From contig JAFYXJ010000003.1 of assembly GCA_017546205.1 (NCBI GenBank), positions 24,441-88,440 on the forward strand: a stretch of DNA of 64,000 nt, written 5' to 3'. The notes below the pieces were generated by a model. The model made no database searches and had not been told where the DNA came from. It worked only from the letters and a program-made list of their open reading frames with translations. The position numbers and the translations under genes were made by a program. Positions 8,932 through 15,539 of this stretch are shown here, in pieces (the first letter of the stretch is position 1; every line of letters starts with the position of its first letter). This stretch comes from Clostridia bacterium (lineage in GTDB: Bacteria; Bacillota; Clostridia; Monoglobales; Monoglobaceae).

Positions 8932-9609
8932 TCAGCTACGGATTTTCTTAACTAGTTTCAAAACAAAATATGTTAGTACGCCCTGAATGGGAAGCATAAC
9001 AATATTCTTGACAATTCTGCCTGGCAGAATGCCGACGAATCCACTTCCTGCAACAGGTGCAAGGGCGATTGAATTCAAAACAATGTTCACCACAAAGATA
9101 ATCAAAAATGCTAAATAAAACACTCGAATCCATGTGATAGACTTCCGATACAAAAGTAACCCGTAAATCATACCTGCAATCCCGACAGACAACGTATAAG
9201 CCGGGAGCAGCCCTCCCTCAGGATTAAGTAAATAGCACAAAACATCCTGAATCATTCCTGTCATGCAGGCAACCAACGGACCAAATAAAAAACCGACAAT
9301 GGATTGTGTCAAAAATCCAAACCCAATTCGAAGCGTTGGAGTAAGCCTAAGCATATAATACCCCAAAACAATGTTCACCGCCATCATCAACGCAGAGATA
9401 GCGAGGGTTTGTGGTTTTTTCAGGAGACGGGCAGTCTCCTTTGAGTATCGGATACTACTATAAATCAAAAACAGCAAAAATATACTGCCAATCACGGTCA
9501 AGCCGCTTAAAAAGTTTGAAAAAAAGGCAGAATACTGGGCTATAGGGCTCAGTACCGCCTGAAGAAATATTTTTCCTTCTTCAAGCCAAAGATCCAATGC
9601 TCGGCTCAT
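8932..9609 (-). CDS. folT: Folate-type ECF transporter S component
   Basis: A 225-residue membrane protein with about six to seven helices. The core (from residue 60) follows the folate-family S-component pattern: a helix, then TPTLRIGFGFLTQSIVGFLFGP, then TLSVGIAGMIYGLLLY. Such proteins bind a vitamin outside the cell and work with a shared energising module (EcfA/A'/T), which is not in the window. The N-terminal 60 residues, with an extra membrane helix, exceed the usual size of about 180. ATG 9609 is used because GGAGG lies seven bases upstream; ORF extension beyond it would run into the riboswitch. The THF riboswitch in front strongly supports folate as substrate. Confidence 0.85.
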   Translation of the reverse strand: MSRALDLWLEEGKIFLQAVLSPIAQYSAFFSNFLSGLTVIGSIFLLFLIYSSIRYSKETARLLKKPQTLAISALMMAVNIVLGYYMLRLTPTLRIGFGFLTQSIVGFLFGPLVACMTGMIQDVLCYLLNPEGGLLPAYTLSVGIAGMIYGLLLYRKSITWIRVFYLAFLIIFVVNIVLNSIALAPVAGSGFVGILPGRIVKNIVMLPIQGVLTYFVLKLVKKIRS

Positions 9610-9615
9610 AAAAAA

Positions 9616-9660
9616 ACCTCCTTTGAATCCAGCCAACACAGCAAAAGAGGTACTCTGTGT
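9616..9660 (-). promoter_or_regulatory. Likely expression platform of the THF riboswitch (SD / anti-SD pairing)
   Basis: Downstream of the aptamer the minus strand carries ACCTCTTTTG (9642-9651), which can pair over ten bases, with one G-U, to CAAAGGAGGT (9616-9625), the ribosome site of the ECF gene. The anti-SD also sits in the loop of a competing hairpin, ACACAG (9655-9660) with CTGTGT (9636-9641). There is no U-run, so control is probably at translation. Which state is ligand bound cannot be decided by eye. Confidence 0.6.
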
Positions 9661-9661
9661 A

Positions 9662-9780
9662 ACAGCGGGATGCGGCATCCACACCGCGACAAAACGTTCT
9701 TCGTCCGACTATCAACTCCCTGTATAGTCAGCACTGCGGCAGAAATTTTACTCTGCCCAACGCGTGGATGCCTACTCTGT
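9662..9780 (-). promoter_or_regulatory. THF (tetrahydrofolate) riboswitch aptamer
   Basis: The minus strand holds the hallmark parts of the THF class in order. A P1 strand ACAG is followed by AGTAGGCATCCACGCGTT; further on GGGAGTTGATAGTCGGACGAA occurs in split form; then comes CGCGGTG, then TGGATGC, which pairs with the first GCATCCA; then CGCATCC and the closing CTGT. The order and the conserved CGCGGTG and GCATCC blocks match the aptamers found upstream of folT genes, and a folT-like gene follows directly. Confidence 0.9.
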
Positions 9781-9803
9781 AATTTGATGTAATATTTTGA
9801 TGT

Positions 9804-9832
9804 AATATAACAAAGAAATTCCCCAACGCCAA
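9804..9832 (-). promoter_or_regulatory. Sigma-A promoter of the THF-riboswitch operon
   Basis: On the minus strand TTGGCG (9827-9832), a 17-base spacer, and TATATT (9804-9809). The predicted start lies about 15-20 bases before the aptamer. Confidence 0.65.
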
Positions 9833-9837
9833 GGTAA

Positions 9838-9857
9838 ATTGCGGCAAATGCCGCAAT
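9838..9857 (-). terminator. Possible terminator after rplT
   Basis: ATTGCGGC and GCCGCAAT form a perfect 8-bp stem with the loop ATTT, 35 bases past the rplT stop. On the minus strand only TTTACC follows, so termination would be weak. It overlaps the -35 region of the next promoter. Confidence 0.45.
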
Positions 9858-9891
9858 CCTTGTCGCTGAAGAATCCTTCTGTCAACCTTAA

Positions 9892-10236
9892 TTAGCGAAC
9901 CTGATCAACCAATTTTTTGAATGCTTCCGGATCAGAGATAGCAATCTCAGAAAGCATCTTTCTGTTGATTTCGATTCCTTTTTGTTTCAAACCATTCATG
10001 AACTTGCTGTAGCTCATGCCGTTTGCACGTGTTGCAGCGTTGATACGAGCAATCCAGAGTTGTCTGAACTCTCTCTTCTTCGCTTTTCTGTCTCTGTATG
10101 CATAGACCAGAGATTTCATTACTGCCTGATTTGCAGTTCTGTACAGTTTGCTCTTCGCACCTCTGTAACCCTTTGCAAGTTTCAAAATCTTTTTATGTCT
10201 GGCACGGGTTCTCATTGCGCCTTTTACTCTTGCCAT
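9892..10236 (-). CDS. rplT: 50S ribosomal protein L20
   Basis: A 114-residue L20, full length for the family. The basic N-terminal tail ([25 protein letters not shown] in part) is the long arm that threads into 23S rRNA and organises early 50S assembly. The C-terminal globular half contains [20 protein letters not shown] in the expected place. In Firmicutes L20 also represses its own operon by binding the infC leader, which fits the leader described upstream. It is third gene of infC-rpmI-rplT. Confidence 0.98.
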   Translation of the reverse strand: MARVKGAMRTRARHKKILKLAKGYRGAKSKLYRTANQAVMKSLVYAYRDRKAKKREFRQLWIARINAATRANGMSYSKFMNGLKQKGIEINRKMLSEIAISDPEAFKKLVDQVR

Positions 10237-10296
10237 GTTAAAACTCCTCTCTCAATACATAAGTTTCAAAAACTGTAAGGCTAAGCCTTGTCCGCC

Positions 10297-10494
10297 TTAT
10301 TTGTAAGGCATCATGCTCTTGATTGTAGCCTCATTTGCAGCAGCCAAATAGCCGCCCTTTCTCAACTGTCTCTTTCTCTTGGTGGACTTCTTGTTCAGGA
10401 TGTGACTTCTAAAAGCCTTACCTCTTTTTACCTTACCGCTCTTGGTGATACCAAAGCGCTTTGCCGCACCTCTGTGAGTCTTGATTTTCGGCAT
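10297..10494 (-). CDS. rpmI: 50S ribosomal protein L35
   Basis: A 65-residue L35 starting [14 protein letters not shown] and very rich in lysine and arginine, as expected for this small 23S rRNA-binding protein. ATG 10494 is chosen because GAAGGAGAG stands seven bases upstream. The longer in-frame start at 10512 would put that ribosome site inside the gene. It lies between infC and rplT, the universal order. Confidence 0.98.
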   Translation of the reverse strand: MPKIKTHRGAAKRFGITKSGKVKRGKAFRSHILNKKSTKRKRQLRKGGYLAAANEATIKSMMPYK

Positions 10495-10530
10495 CGTATT
10501 CTCTCCTTCCATCTAAATAGATTCAAAGTT

Positions 10531-11046
10531 TTAAGCCTTTTTGGGTGATAAGATCATAGCCATGCTGCGACCTTCCATCTTGATGTCCTTGTCAGAACCT
10601 CCTGCCTCACCGACTTCATTACGGAATCGCTCCAGAAGTTCGCGTCCCAAGGTACTGTGCGTAATCTCACGGCCCCGAAAACGAACCGAAACCTTAACCT
10701 TGGCACCGGAATTCAGGAACTTGATTGCCTGATTCAGTTTGGTCTGGAAATCGTGATTATCAATATTGGGAGTCAAGCGGACTTCCTTTACATCAATCAC
10801 CTTCTGATTTTTGCGATTTTCTTTTTCCCTTTTTGCAAGTTCAAACTTATGTTTGCCATAGTCCATAATCTTACAAACCGGGGGTTTCGCCTGAGGTGCA
10901 ATTTTTACCAGATCCAAATTCTTTTCGTCAGCCATTGCCTGCGCCTGACTGTTGGACACGATACCCAACTGTTCGCCGTCAGGACCAATCAAACGAACTT
11001 CCTTGTCTCTGATTTCCTCATTGATCATCAAATCTTGCTTAGCTAT
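10531..11046 (-). CDS. infC: Translation initiation factor IF-3 (apparent AUA start)
   Basis: A 171-residue IF-3. The N-terminal domain reads INEEIRDKEVRLIG, then KPPVCKIMDYGKHKFELAKR; the C-terminal domain has KEVRLTPNIDNHDF and VKVSVRFRGREI. Ribosome site GGAGGTG is followed by seven bases and then ATA at 11046-11044, giving an N-terminus (IAKQDLMINEEIR) like other IF-3 proteins. The ATG six codons later would lie 25 bases from the ribosome site. infC genes typically use rare codons such as AUU or AUA, which IF-3 itself discriminates against, so that it limits its own synthesis. The open frame further upstream covers only the structured leader and is not coding. Confidence 0.93.
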   Translation of the reverse strand: MAKQDLMINEEIRDKEVRLIGPDGEQLGIVSNSQAQAMADEKNLDLVKIAPQAKPPVCKIMDYGKHKFELAKREKENRKNQKVIDVKEVRLTPNIDNHDFQTKLNQAIKFLNSGAKVKVSVRFRGREITHSTLGRELLERFRNEVGEAGGSDKDIKMEGRSMAMILSPKKA

Positions 11047-11217
11047 TGCCAAACACCTCCAAAAAAAACTTACGAAAGCATCTGCCTTGCATCCACAAAA
11101 AAAGCGGAGTACAAAAGCACTCCGCACATATTCCAAGTATAATATGGAAATAAGTCCTGTAATCAGGTTGCCCTTTTGCCTGAGGCTAAGGGGAGAAGCG
11201 GATGACTTCTGCTTTAC
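11047..11217 (-). promoter_or_regulatory. infC operon leader, resembling the L20 autoregulatory leader
   Basis: About 170 untranslated bases separate the promoter from the infC ribosome site. The leader folds into a first hairpin (AGAAG with CTTCT), a CCCTT/AAGGG stem followed by CAGG/CCTG, a TTCCA/TGGAA hairpin, and then a strong terminator hairpin. This layout fits Firmicutes L20 leaders, where L20 binding favours the terminator. The family assignment is by structure and position only. Confidence 0.65.
11097..11125 (-). terminator. Attenuator hairpin in the infC leader
   Basis: On the minus strand GCGGAGT and ACTCCGC form a perfect 7-bp stem with an 8-base loop and are followed by TTTTTTT. 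It stands about 50 bases before the infC start, so it must be read through for expression. Confidence 0.85.
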
Positions 11218-11223
11218 CGGAAT

Positions 11224-11252
11224 ATATTATCACAGCCTTTTTCCTTTGTCAA
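11224..11252 (-). promoter_or_regulatory. Sigma-A promoter of infC-rpmI-rplT
   Basis: On the minus strand TTGACA (11247-11252), a 17-base spacer and TAATAT (11224-11229): a near-consensus promoter, as expected for a ribosomal operon. Confidence 0.85.
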
Positions 11253-11305
11253 GCATTTTTTCAAATATTTTCAAAAAATTTTCCTGTTTCTTCAATATAA
11301 TTTGG

Positions 11306-11334
11306 TTGTCTTTTTCCAGGTGTTGTGCTATAAT
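11306..11334 (+). promoter_or_regulatory. Sigma-A promoter of the large glycosyltransferase gene
   Basis: TTGTCT (11306-11311), 17 bases, and a consensus TATAAT (11329-11334), ending 20 bases before the ribosome site GAGGTG. It is divergent from the infC promoter. Confidence 0.75.
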
Positions 11335-11366
11335 AAAAAAATCATGATAAAAACGAGGTGTTTTCT

Positions 11367-14300
11367 TTGGCTTTTGGATATTTTATCTCCCTTCTCTTTT
11401 TGGGTGCCTACTACAGTTTGGATTACTATCTGCGTACCAAAAATGGAAAGTTTCTTCTTGTCCCGCAAAAGAGTAATGCGGATTTCTTTCCCTTTTTGAT
11501 GATTATTCTGGTCTTGGTACGGCTGATTGTTGCTGCCAAAACGGACGGGCACTCTACAGATATGGTATGCTGGGCAGCATGGGGTAACCGGATGAATGAG
11601 GTTCCTTTATCAGCCTTTTATGCTCCGGATTATTTTTGCGACTACCCCCCCGGTTATCTGTATATTCTGGGTGCAGTTTCCAAGTTATCCAGTTTGCTTA
11701 ACATCACCGGAGATGGCTATTACTTTATGCTGAAACTTCCCCCCATCCTTGCGGATATTGTGATTGCCTTGCTCCTTTACCGCTATGCAAGTCCCCGCAT
11801 GAGCAAAAAAGGTGCAGGATTGTTTGCAGTTCTTTATATGTTGTCACCGGTATTCTTCTACGATTCTGCAGTATGGGGACAGATTGAATCCGTTCTGCTG
11901 GTCTTTTTACTACTATCCCTCTTACTTTTTCAAGAGAAAAAGTATGCCCCCGCAACTGTTTTGTATGCACTCTCCATTTTAATCAAACCGCAAGGCATTC
12001 TTCTTGCGCCGGTGATTCTGTTGTTGCTTTTGGAAAGCAAAGACATCAAAAAGATTCTTGTTTCGTTCCTGCTTGCCTATGCAGCATTTCTGATTGTGAT
12101 TATTCCATTCTCCCCCGCATGGCAGAATGAAACCGGTTTCAAACTCTTCTTAGAACTTCTTAATCCGTTCTGGATGATTGACAAATACCTGACCACATTG
12201 GGTTCTTACCCCTATTTTAGCGTCAATGCCTTTAACTTCTATGCATTCCTGAATCTAAACTGGGCTCCACTTAGCAATCTGGGCAGTGAATTTCTCGCGT
12301 CCAGCATGAATTATATTATCCTTGCTCTTGGTGTTCTGGGAAGTTTCTTCCTTTACTTTAAAATTAAGGACAAATCTTCCAATCTCTGGATCAGTTGTTA
12401 TTTTCTGTTTGGATTTCTCTTTACCTTTGCCGTGCAAATGCATGAACGCTACATCGTTCTTTCCATCATTTTCTTACTGCTTGCGTATCTCACTTCCAAA
12501 AACAAGCATTTGCTTCGTCTGTTTGCAGGATTCAGTTGTGCAGGGTTTCTTAATCTGTTCTGTATCCTGATTCTGATGCGCCAAGACAATACCTTTCCTG
12601 ACTACGCGCTGGTACTTCCCATTGCATTTCTGGTTGTGTTGCTCTTTGGCTACAGCGTCTGGGTTATCTATCGTTTTTTCCTCAAAGATCAACCGAAGGA
12701 CGCAGAACCCGAAAAGGAGGCTGTTCCTTTGTTCCAAAAGAAAAAAACGAAAAAGTTTTCGGCGTCTGTTCGCCGTAAGTCCTGGATGCCCCAAACTGAA
12801 GACAACCTTGCCAACAGAAAGATGGTTCGCCTTGACTATCTGATTCTTGCCGGAATTGTTCTTGTTTATTCTGTTATTGCCTATGTAAATCTGGGCGATA
12901 CCGTAGCACCCCAGACTTATTATAAGCCTGCAACCAATAATGATTGTGTCACCATTACTCTTGCCAACACAGAAACTGTTTCAGAAATCAACTACTACTG
13001 TGGTATTGGTTCTGTAGGCACAAGTACCGGTATGAAACTGCAGTATTCCGAGGACGGAATCAACTGGACTGAGTACCCCTCATTGGTATGCACTTTAAAC
13101 AGCGTGTTCTGTTGGCACAAAACCACATTGGATACACCGATTCGGGCAAAAATGCTCCGACTTTATGCAACTACCACGGACTACATGCTCTTTGAAGCAG
13201 GATTCCGTAATGCTAACGGAGAATTGTTATCCATTGCATCGGTAACACAAAACGGGTTTCACGCCTTTGATGAATCAAATACCGTTACCAACAAGCCATC
13301 CTACGAAAACGGCACCTACTTTGACGAAATTTATCACCCCAGAACAGCTTTTGAGCATCTGCATCTGCTTCCCTACTACGAGACAACGCATCCCCCCTTG
13401 GGTAAATTGATTATGTCGGTGGGTATCGCAATCTTTGGCATGACACCCTTTGGATGGCGGTTTATGGGAACCTTGGTGGGTATCCTGATGCTCCCTTTGC
13501 TCTATCTGTTGTTAAAACAGTTATTTGGGCGCACCAGATATGCAACTGTGGGAACCTTGCTTTTTGCTTATGACTTTATGCATTTCTCCCTGACACGGCT
13601 TGCTACCATTGACTCTTATCCGGTACTCTTTATTATCGGTATGTACTATTTCATGTATCTTTTTGCAGTTCGTGGTTTTGCCTACGCAAAAGGAGAATCA
13701 GTTTCCACCAAACAACTGATGATTCCTCTGCTTTTATCCGGAATCTTCATGGGACTTGGTTGTGCATCCAAATGGACAGCCGTATATGCTGCCGCAGGTC
13801 TCGCGGTTGAGTTCTTTGTAATTCTTGCTATTATGCATTCTGCATATTCCGGCAAATCTCTCAATCAATACTGGGATTTCACCCAGAATATCTGCATGTG
13901 GTGTCTTCTCTTTTTTGTGGCAATTCCCGCATGCATTTACACCTTCTCCTATCTACCCATTTCCATGGTAGATGGATACGGCAACGTTTTTGAGGCAATG
14001 TGGAAGAATCAGGATTATATGTTCAACTACCATTCCACGTTGCAAGCAGACCACCCATACTCTTCACCATGGTACACCTGGCCCTTTGTGAAAAAACCCA
14101 TGTGGGCATATATGGCACCGAAAGCAAGCATTCCCGATGGAACCATCGGTTGTATCTCCATTTTCCAGAATCCTGTGCTCAGTTGGGCAGGCGTTGCGGC
14201 ATTCTTCTATTCCCTCTATATTGGTTGGAAGAAAAAGGATTTTCGTGTTCTCTTCCTGTTCATTGGTCTTATGGCACAGTATCTGCCATGGATTTTGATC

Positions 14301-14543
14301 AGCAGAACTGCATTCCAGTATCACTTTTTTGCAAGTATGCTGTTCCTGATTCTGTTCATCATGTACGCTATTCAGGACTTAGAACAACGGTTCCCGAGAT
14401 TCAAATATGTCACCGTTGCCTTTACGGTCATCTGTATCGCCCTGTTTGTAATGTTCTATCCGGTTATTTCCGGTGTACCTGCATCCAGGGAGTATGTAGA
14501 TACATTCCTTCGGTGGTTTGACAGTTGGGTATTCTTTGTATGA
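11367..14543 (+). CDS. Large two-module GT-C membrane glycosyltransferase (PMT-type C-terminal half)
   Basis: A 1059-codon membrane protein that seems to join two GT-C glycosyltransferase halves. Residues 1 to about 440 hold some ten helices with TDMVCWAAWGNRM, DYPPGYLYILG and MHERY, as in polyprenyl-phosphate-sugar transferases. A basic cytoplasmic linker (about 445-485) follows. Residues about 510-625 look like a discoidin (F5/8 type C) fold: LQYSEDGINWTEY and a late LRLYATTT. From about 640 a PMT/GT39-like half begins with YFDEIYHPR and TTHPPLGKLIMS. Such enzymes take sugar from a lipid carrier and transfer it outside the membrane. The start is TTG 11367; the GTG at 11358 belongs to the ribosome site. 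It is a single-gene unit. Confidence 0.8.
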   Translation: MAFGYFISLLFLGAYYSLDYYLRTKNGKFLLVPQKSNADFFPFLMIILVLVRLIVAAKTDGHSTDMVCWAAWGNRMNEVPLSAFYAPDYFCDYPPGYLYILGAVSKLSSLLNITGDGYYFMLKLPPILADIVIALLLYRYASPRMSKKGAGLFAVLYMLSPVFFYDSAVWGQIESVLLVFLLLSLLLFQEKKYAPATVLYALSILIKPQGILLAPVILLLLLESKDIKKILVSFLLAYAAFLIVIIPFSPAWQNETGFKLFLELLNPFWMIDKYLTTLGSYPYFSVNAFNFYAFLNLNWAPLSNLGSEFLASSMNYIILALGVLGSFFLYFKIKDKSSNLWISCYFLFGFLFTFAVQMHERYIVLSIIFLLLAYLTSKNKHLLRLFAGFSCAGFLNLFCILILMRQDNTFPDYALVLPIAFLVVLLFGYSVWVIYRFFLKDQPKDAEPEKEAVPLFQKKKTKKFSASVRRKSWMPQTEDNLANRKMVRLDYLILAGIVLVYSVIAYVNLGDTVAPQTYYKPATNNDCVTITLANTETVSEINYYCGIGSVGTSTGMKLQYSEDGINWTEYPSLVCTLNSVFCWHKTTLDTPIRAKMLRLYATTTDYMLFEAGFRNANGELLSIASVTQNGFHAFDESNTVTNKPSYENGTYFDEIYHPRTAFEHLHLLPYYETTHPPLGKLIMSVGIAIFGMTPFGWRFMGTLVGILMLPLLYLLLKQLFGRTRYATVGTLLFAYDFMHFSLTRLATIDSYPVLFIIGMYYFMYLFAVRGFAYAKGESVSTKQLMIPLLLSGIFMGLGCASKWTAVYAAAGLAVEFFVILAIMHSAYSGKSLNQYWDFTQNICMWCLLFFVAIPACIYTFSYLPISMVDGYGNVFEAMWKNQDYMFNYHSTLQADHPYSSPWYTWPFVKKPMWAYMAPKASIPDGTIGCISIFQNPVLSWAGVAAFFYSLYIGWKKKDFRVLFLFIGLMAQYLPWILISRTAFQYHFFASMLFLILFIMYAIQDLEQRFPRFKYVTVAFTVICIALFVMFYPVISGVPASREYVDTFLRWFDSWVFFV

Positions 14544-14544
14544 T

Positions 14545-14586
14545 AAAAACACCCTTGTTTCGTAAGAAACAAGGGTGTTTTTTATA
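14545..14586. terminator. Bidirectional terminator between glycosyltransferase and pgsA
   Basis: AAAACACCCTTGTTTC and GAAACAAGGGTGTTTT form a 16-bp stem with a 4-base loop, with A- and T-rich flanks on both sides. It serves two convergent genes. Confidence 0.9.
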
Positions 14587-15106
14587 CTCTTTCTTTCTTA
14601 ATTTTCTCAATGGTGCTGACCAGATATCCCCCGGCAGCAAACAACATACTGAATAACAAAATTGCAAGCAACGTCCACATCCAAAGAGAGGGAATACCCT
14701 GCCAGACAATCAGCACAAATATAATGGTGTAAAAGAGAACCGTTGCCGCTTTTCCATACCAGTTGGAATGCACCGCAATATGTTTTAAATACAGCATCCC
14801 GCCAATCAGTATCATGGTCATCTCTTTCACAAAAACCACTGCAACCACCCAAAGAGGTATCACCTGTGCAATGGTGAGAGAAAGTACCGTGGTAATCTGC
14901 ATCAGTTTGTCAGCAAAGGGGTCATAAATCTTTCCAAAATTGGATGTCATGTTGTAGTGCCGTGCGATAAACCCATCTGCAACATCGGTCAACCCTGACA
15001 AAATCAAAATCACAGCCGCCCAGGGCAAATTTTTGGCTTCCAAAACCAGATAAGCAAATATCGGCGTCAAAAGCATCCGCACCGTGGTCAATATATTGGG
15101 AATCAT
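14582..15106 (-). CDS. pgsA: CDP-diacylglycerol-glycerol-3-phosphate 3-phosphatidyltransferase
   Basis: A 174-residue CDP-alcohol phosphatidyltransferase that makes phosphatidylglycerol phosphate, the first step to phosphatidylglycerol. The metal-binding signature D-G-x2-A-R-x8-G-x3-D-x3-D is complete around residues 43-66 (DGFIAR, then GKIYDPFAD). Five or six membrane helices are visible. Its start overlaps the thioesterase stop by four bases. It is last in the mtrB-pyk-thioesterase-pgsA group. Cardiolipin or other CDP-alcohol synthases share the motif, but the N-terminus (MIPNILTTVRMLLTP) is typical of PgsA. Confidence 0.93.
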   Translation of the reverse strand: MIPNILTTVRMLLTPIFAYLVLEAKNLPWAAVILILSGLTDVADGFIARHYNMTSNFGKIYDPFADKLMQITTVLSLTIAQVIPLWVVAVVFVKEMTMILIGGMLYLKHIAVHSNWYGKAATVLFYTIIFVLIVWQGIPSLWMWTLLAILLFSMLFAAGGYLVSTIEKIKKERV

Positions 15107-15522
15107 CTTTCCTCACCTCGCAAGTTCATCAACATTTGATATACTTCAGGGAACTGTTTTTTCACATTCAACGGTTTTAATTCCGGTGTGGTAAACCCAT
15201 GGGTGGTATAACCAGTTGCGAGCAAAATGCCATCCTCTTCCCGTACAATACGGTAGGAGAATTTGCATTTTGCAACACTCAATTCCTCCAGAGATACTTC
15301 AATGCATACCGTATCCCCGTACCTTGCACCCTGATAAAATTTGCTGTAACAATCCACCAACGGAAGCCAGATGCCCATCTGTTCCATCTGATCATAGGTC
15401 ATGCCGGTTTGCCGAAAGAACTCGGTCCTGCCAACCTCAAACCAAGGAAAGTATCTGGAATGGTGTACCACGCCCATCCGGTCTGTCTCACAGTACCGGA
15501 CTGCAATCTTTGTCTGAAACAT
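15103..15522 (-). CDS. Hot-dog-fold acyl-CoA thioesterase (YbgC/4-hydroxybenzoyl-CoA type)
   Basis: A 139-residue single hot-dog domain. The N-terminal block VRYCETDRMGVVHHSRYFPWFEVGR carries the aspartate and histidine typical of the 4HBT/YbgC active site, and the later part (YTTHGF) completes the fold. Members hydrolyse acyl-CoA thioesters; the substrate is not predictable here. It lies 17 bases after pyk and overlaps pgsA, so a role in acyl-CoA turnover near phospholipid synthesis is possible but only inferred. Confidence 0.85.
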   Translation of the reverse strand: MFQTKIAVRYCETDRMGVVHHSRYFPWFEVGRTEFFRQTGMTYDQMEQMGIWLPLVDCYSKFYQGARYGDTVCIEVSLEELSVAKCKFSYRIVREEDGILLATGYTTHGFTTPELKPLNVKKQFPEVYQMLMNLRGEER

Positions 15523-15539
15523 AGCCTGTCTCCTGTTTT

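Noticed and set aside
11047..11136. Upstream extension of the infC frame to an ATG at 11136
   Set aside because: The extra 30 codons cover the attenuator hairpin and its U-run and are not IF-3-like; the ATA with a well-placed ribosome site explains the N-terminus.
13682..13864. Minus-strand frame of 60 codons inside the large glycosyltransferase gene, and other antisense frames of similar size
   Set aside because: No ribosome site, no recognisable protein, and the opposite strand holds a long conserved gene. They are shadows of real genes.
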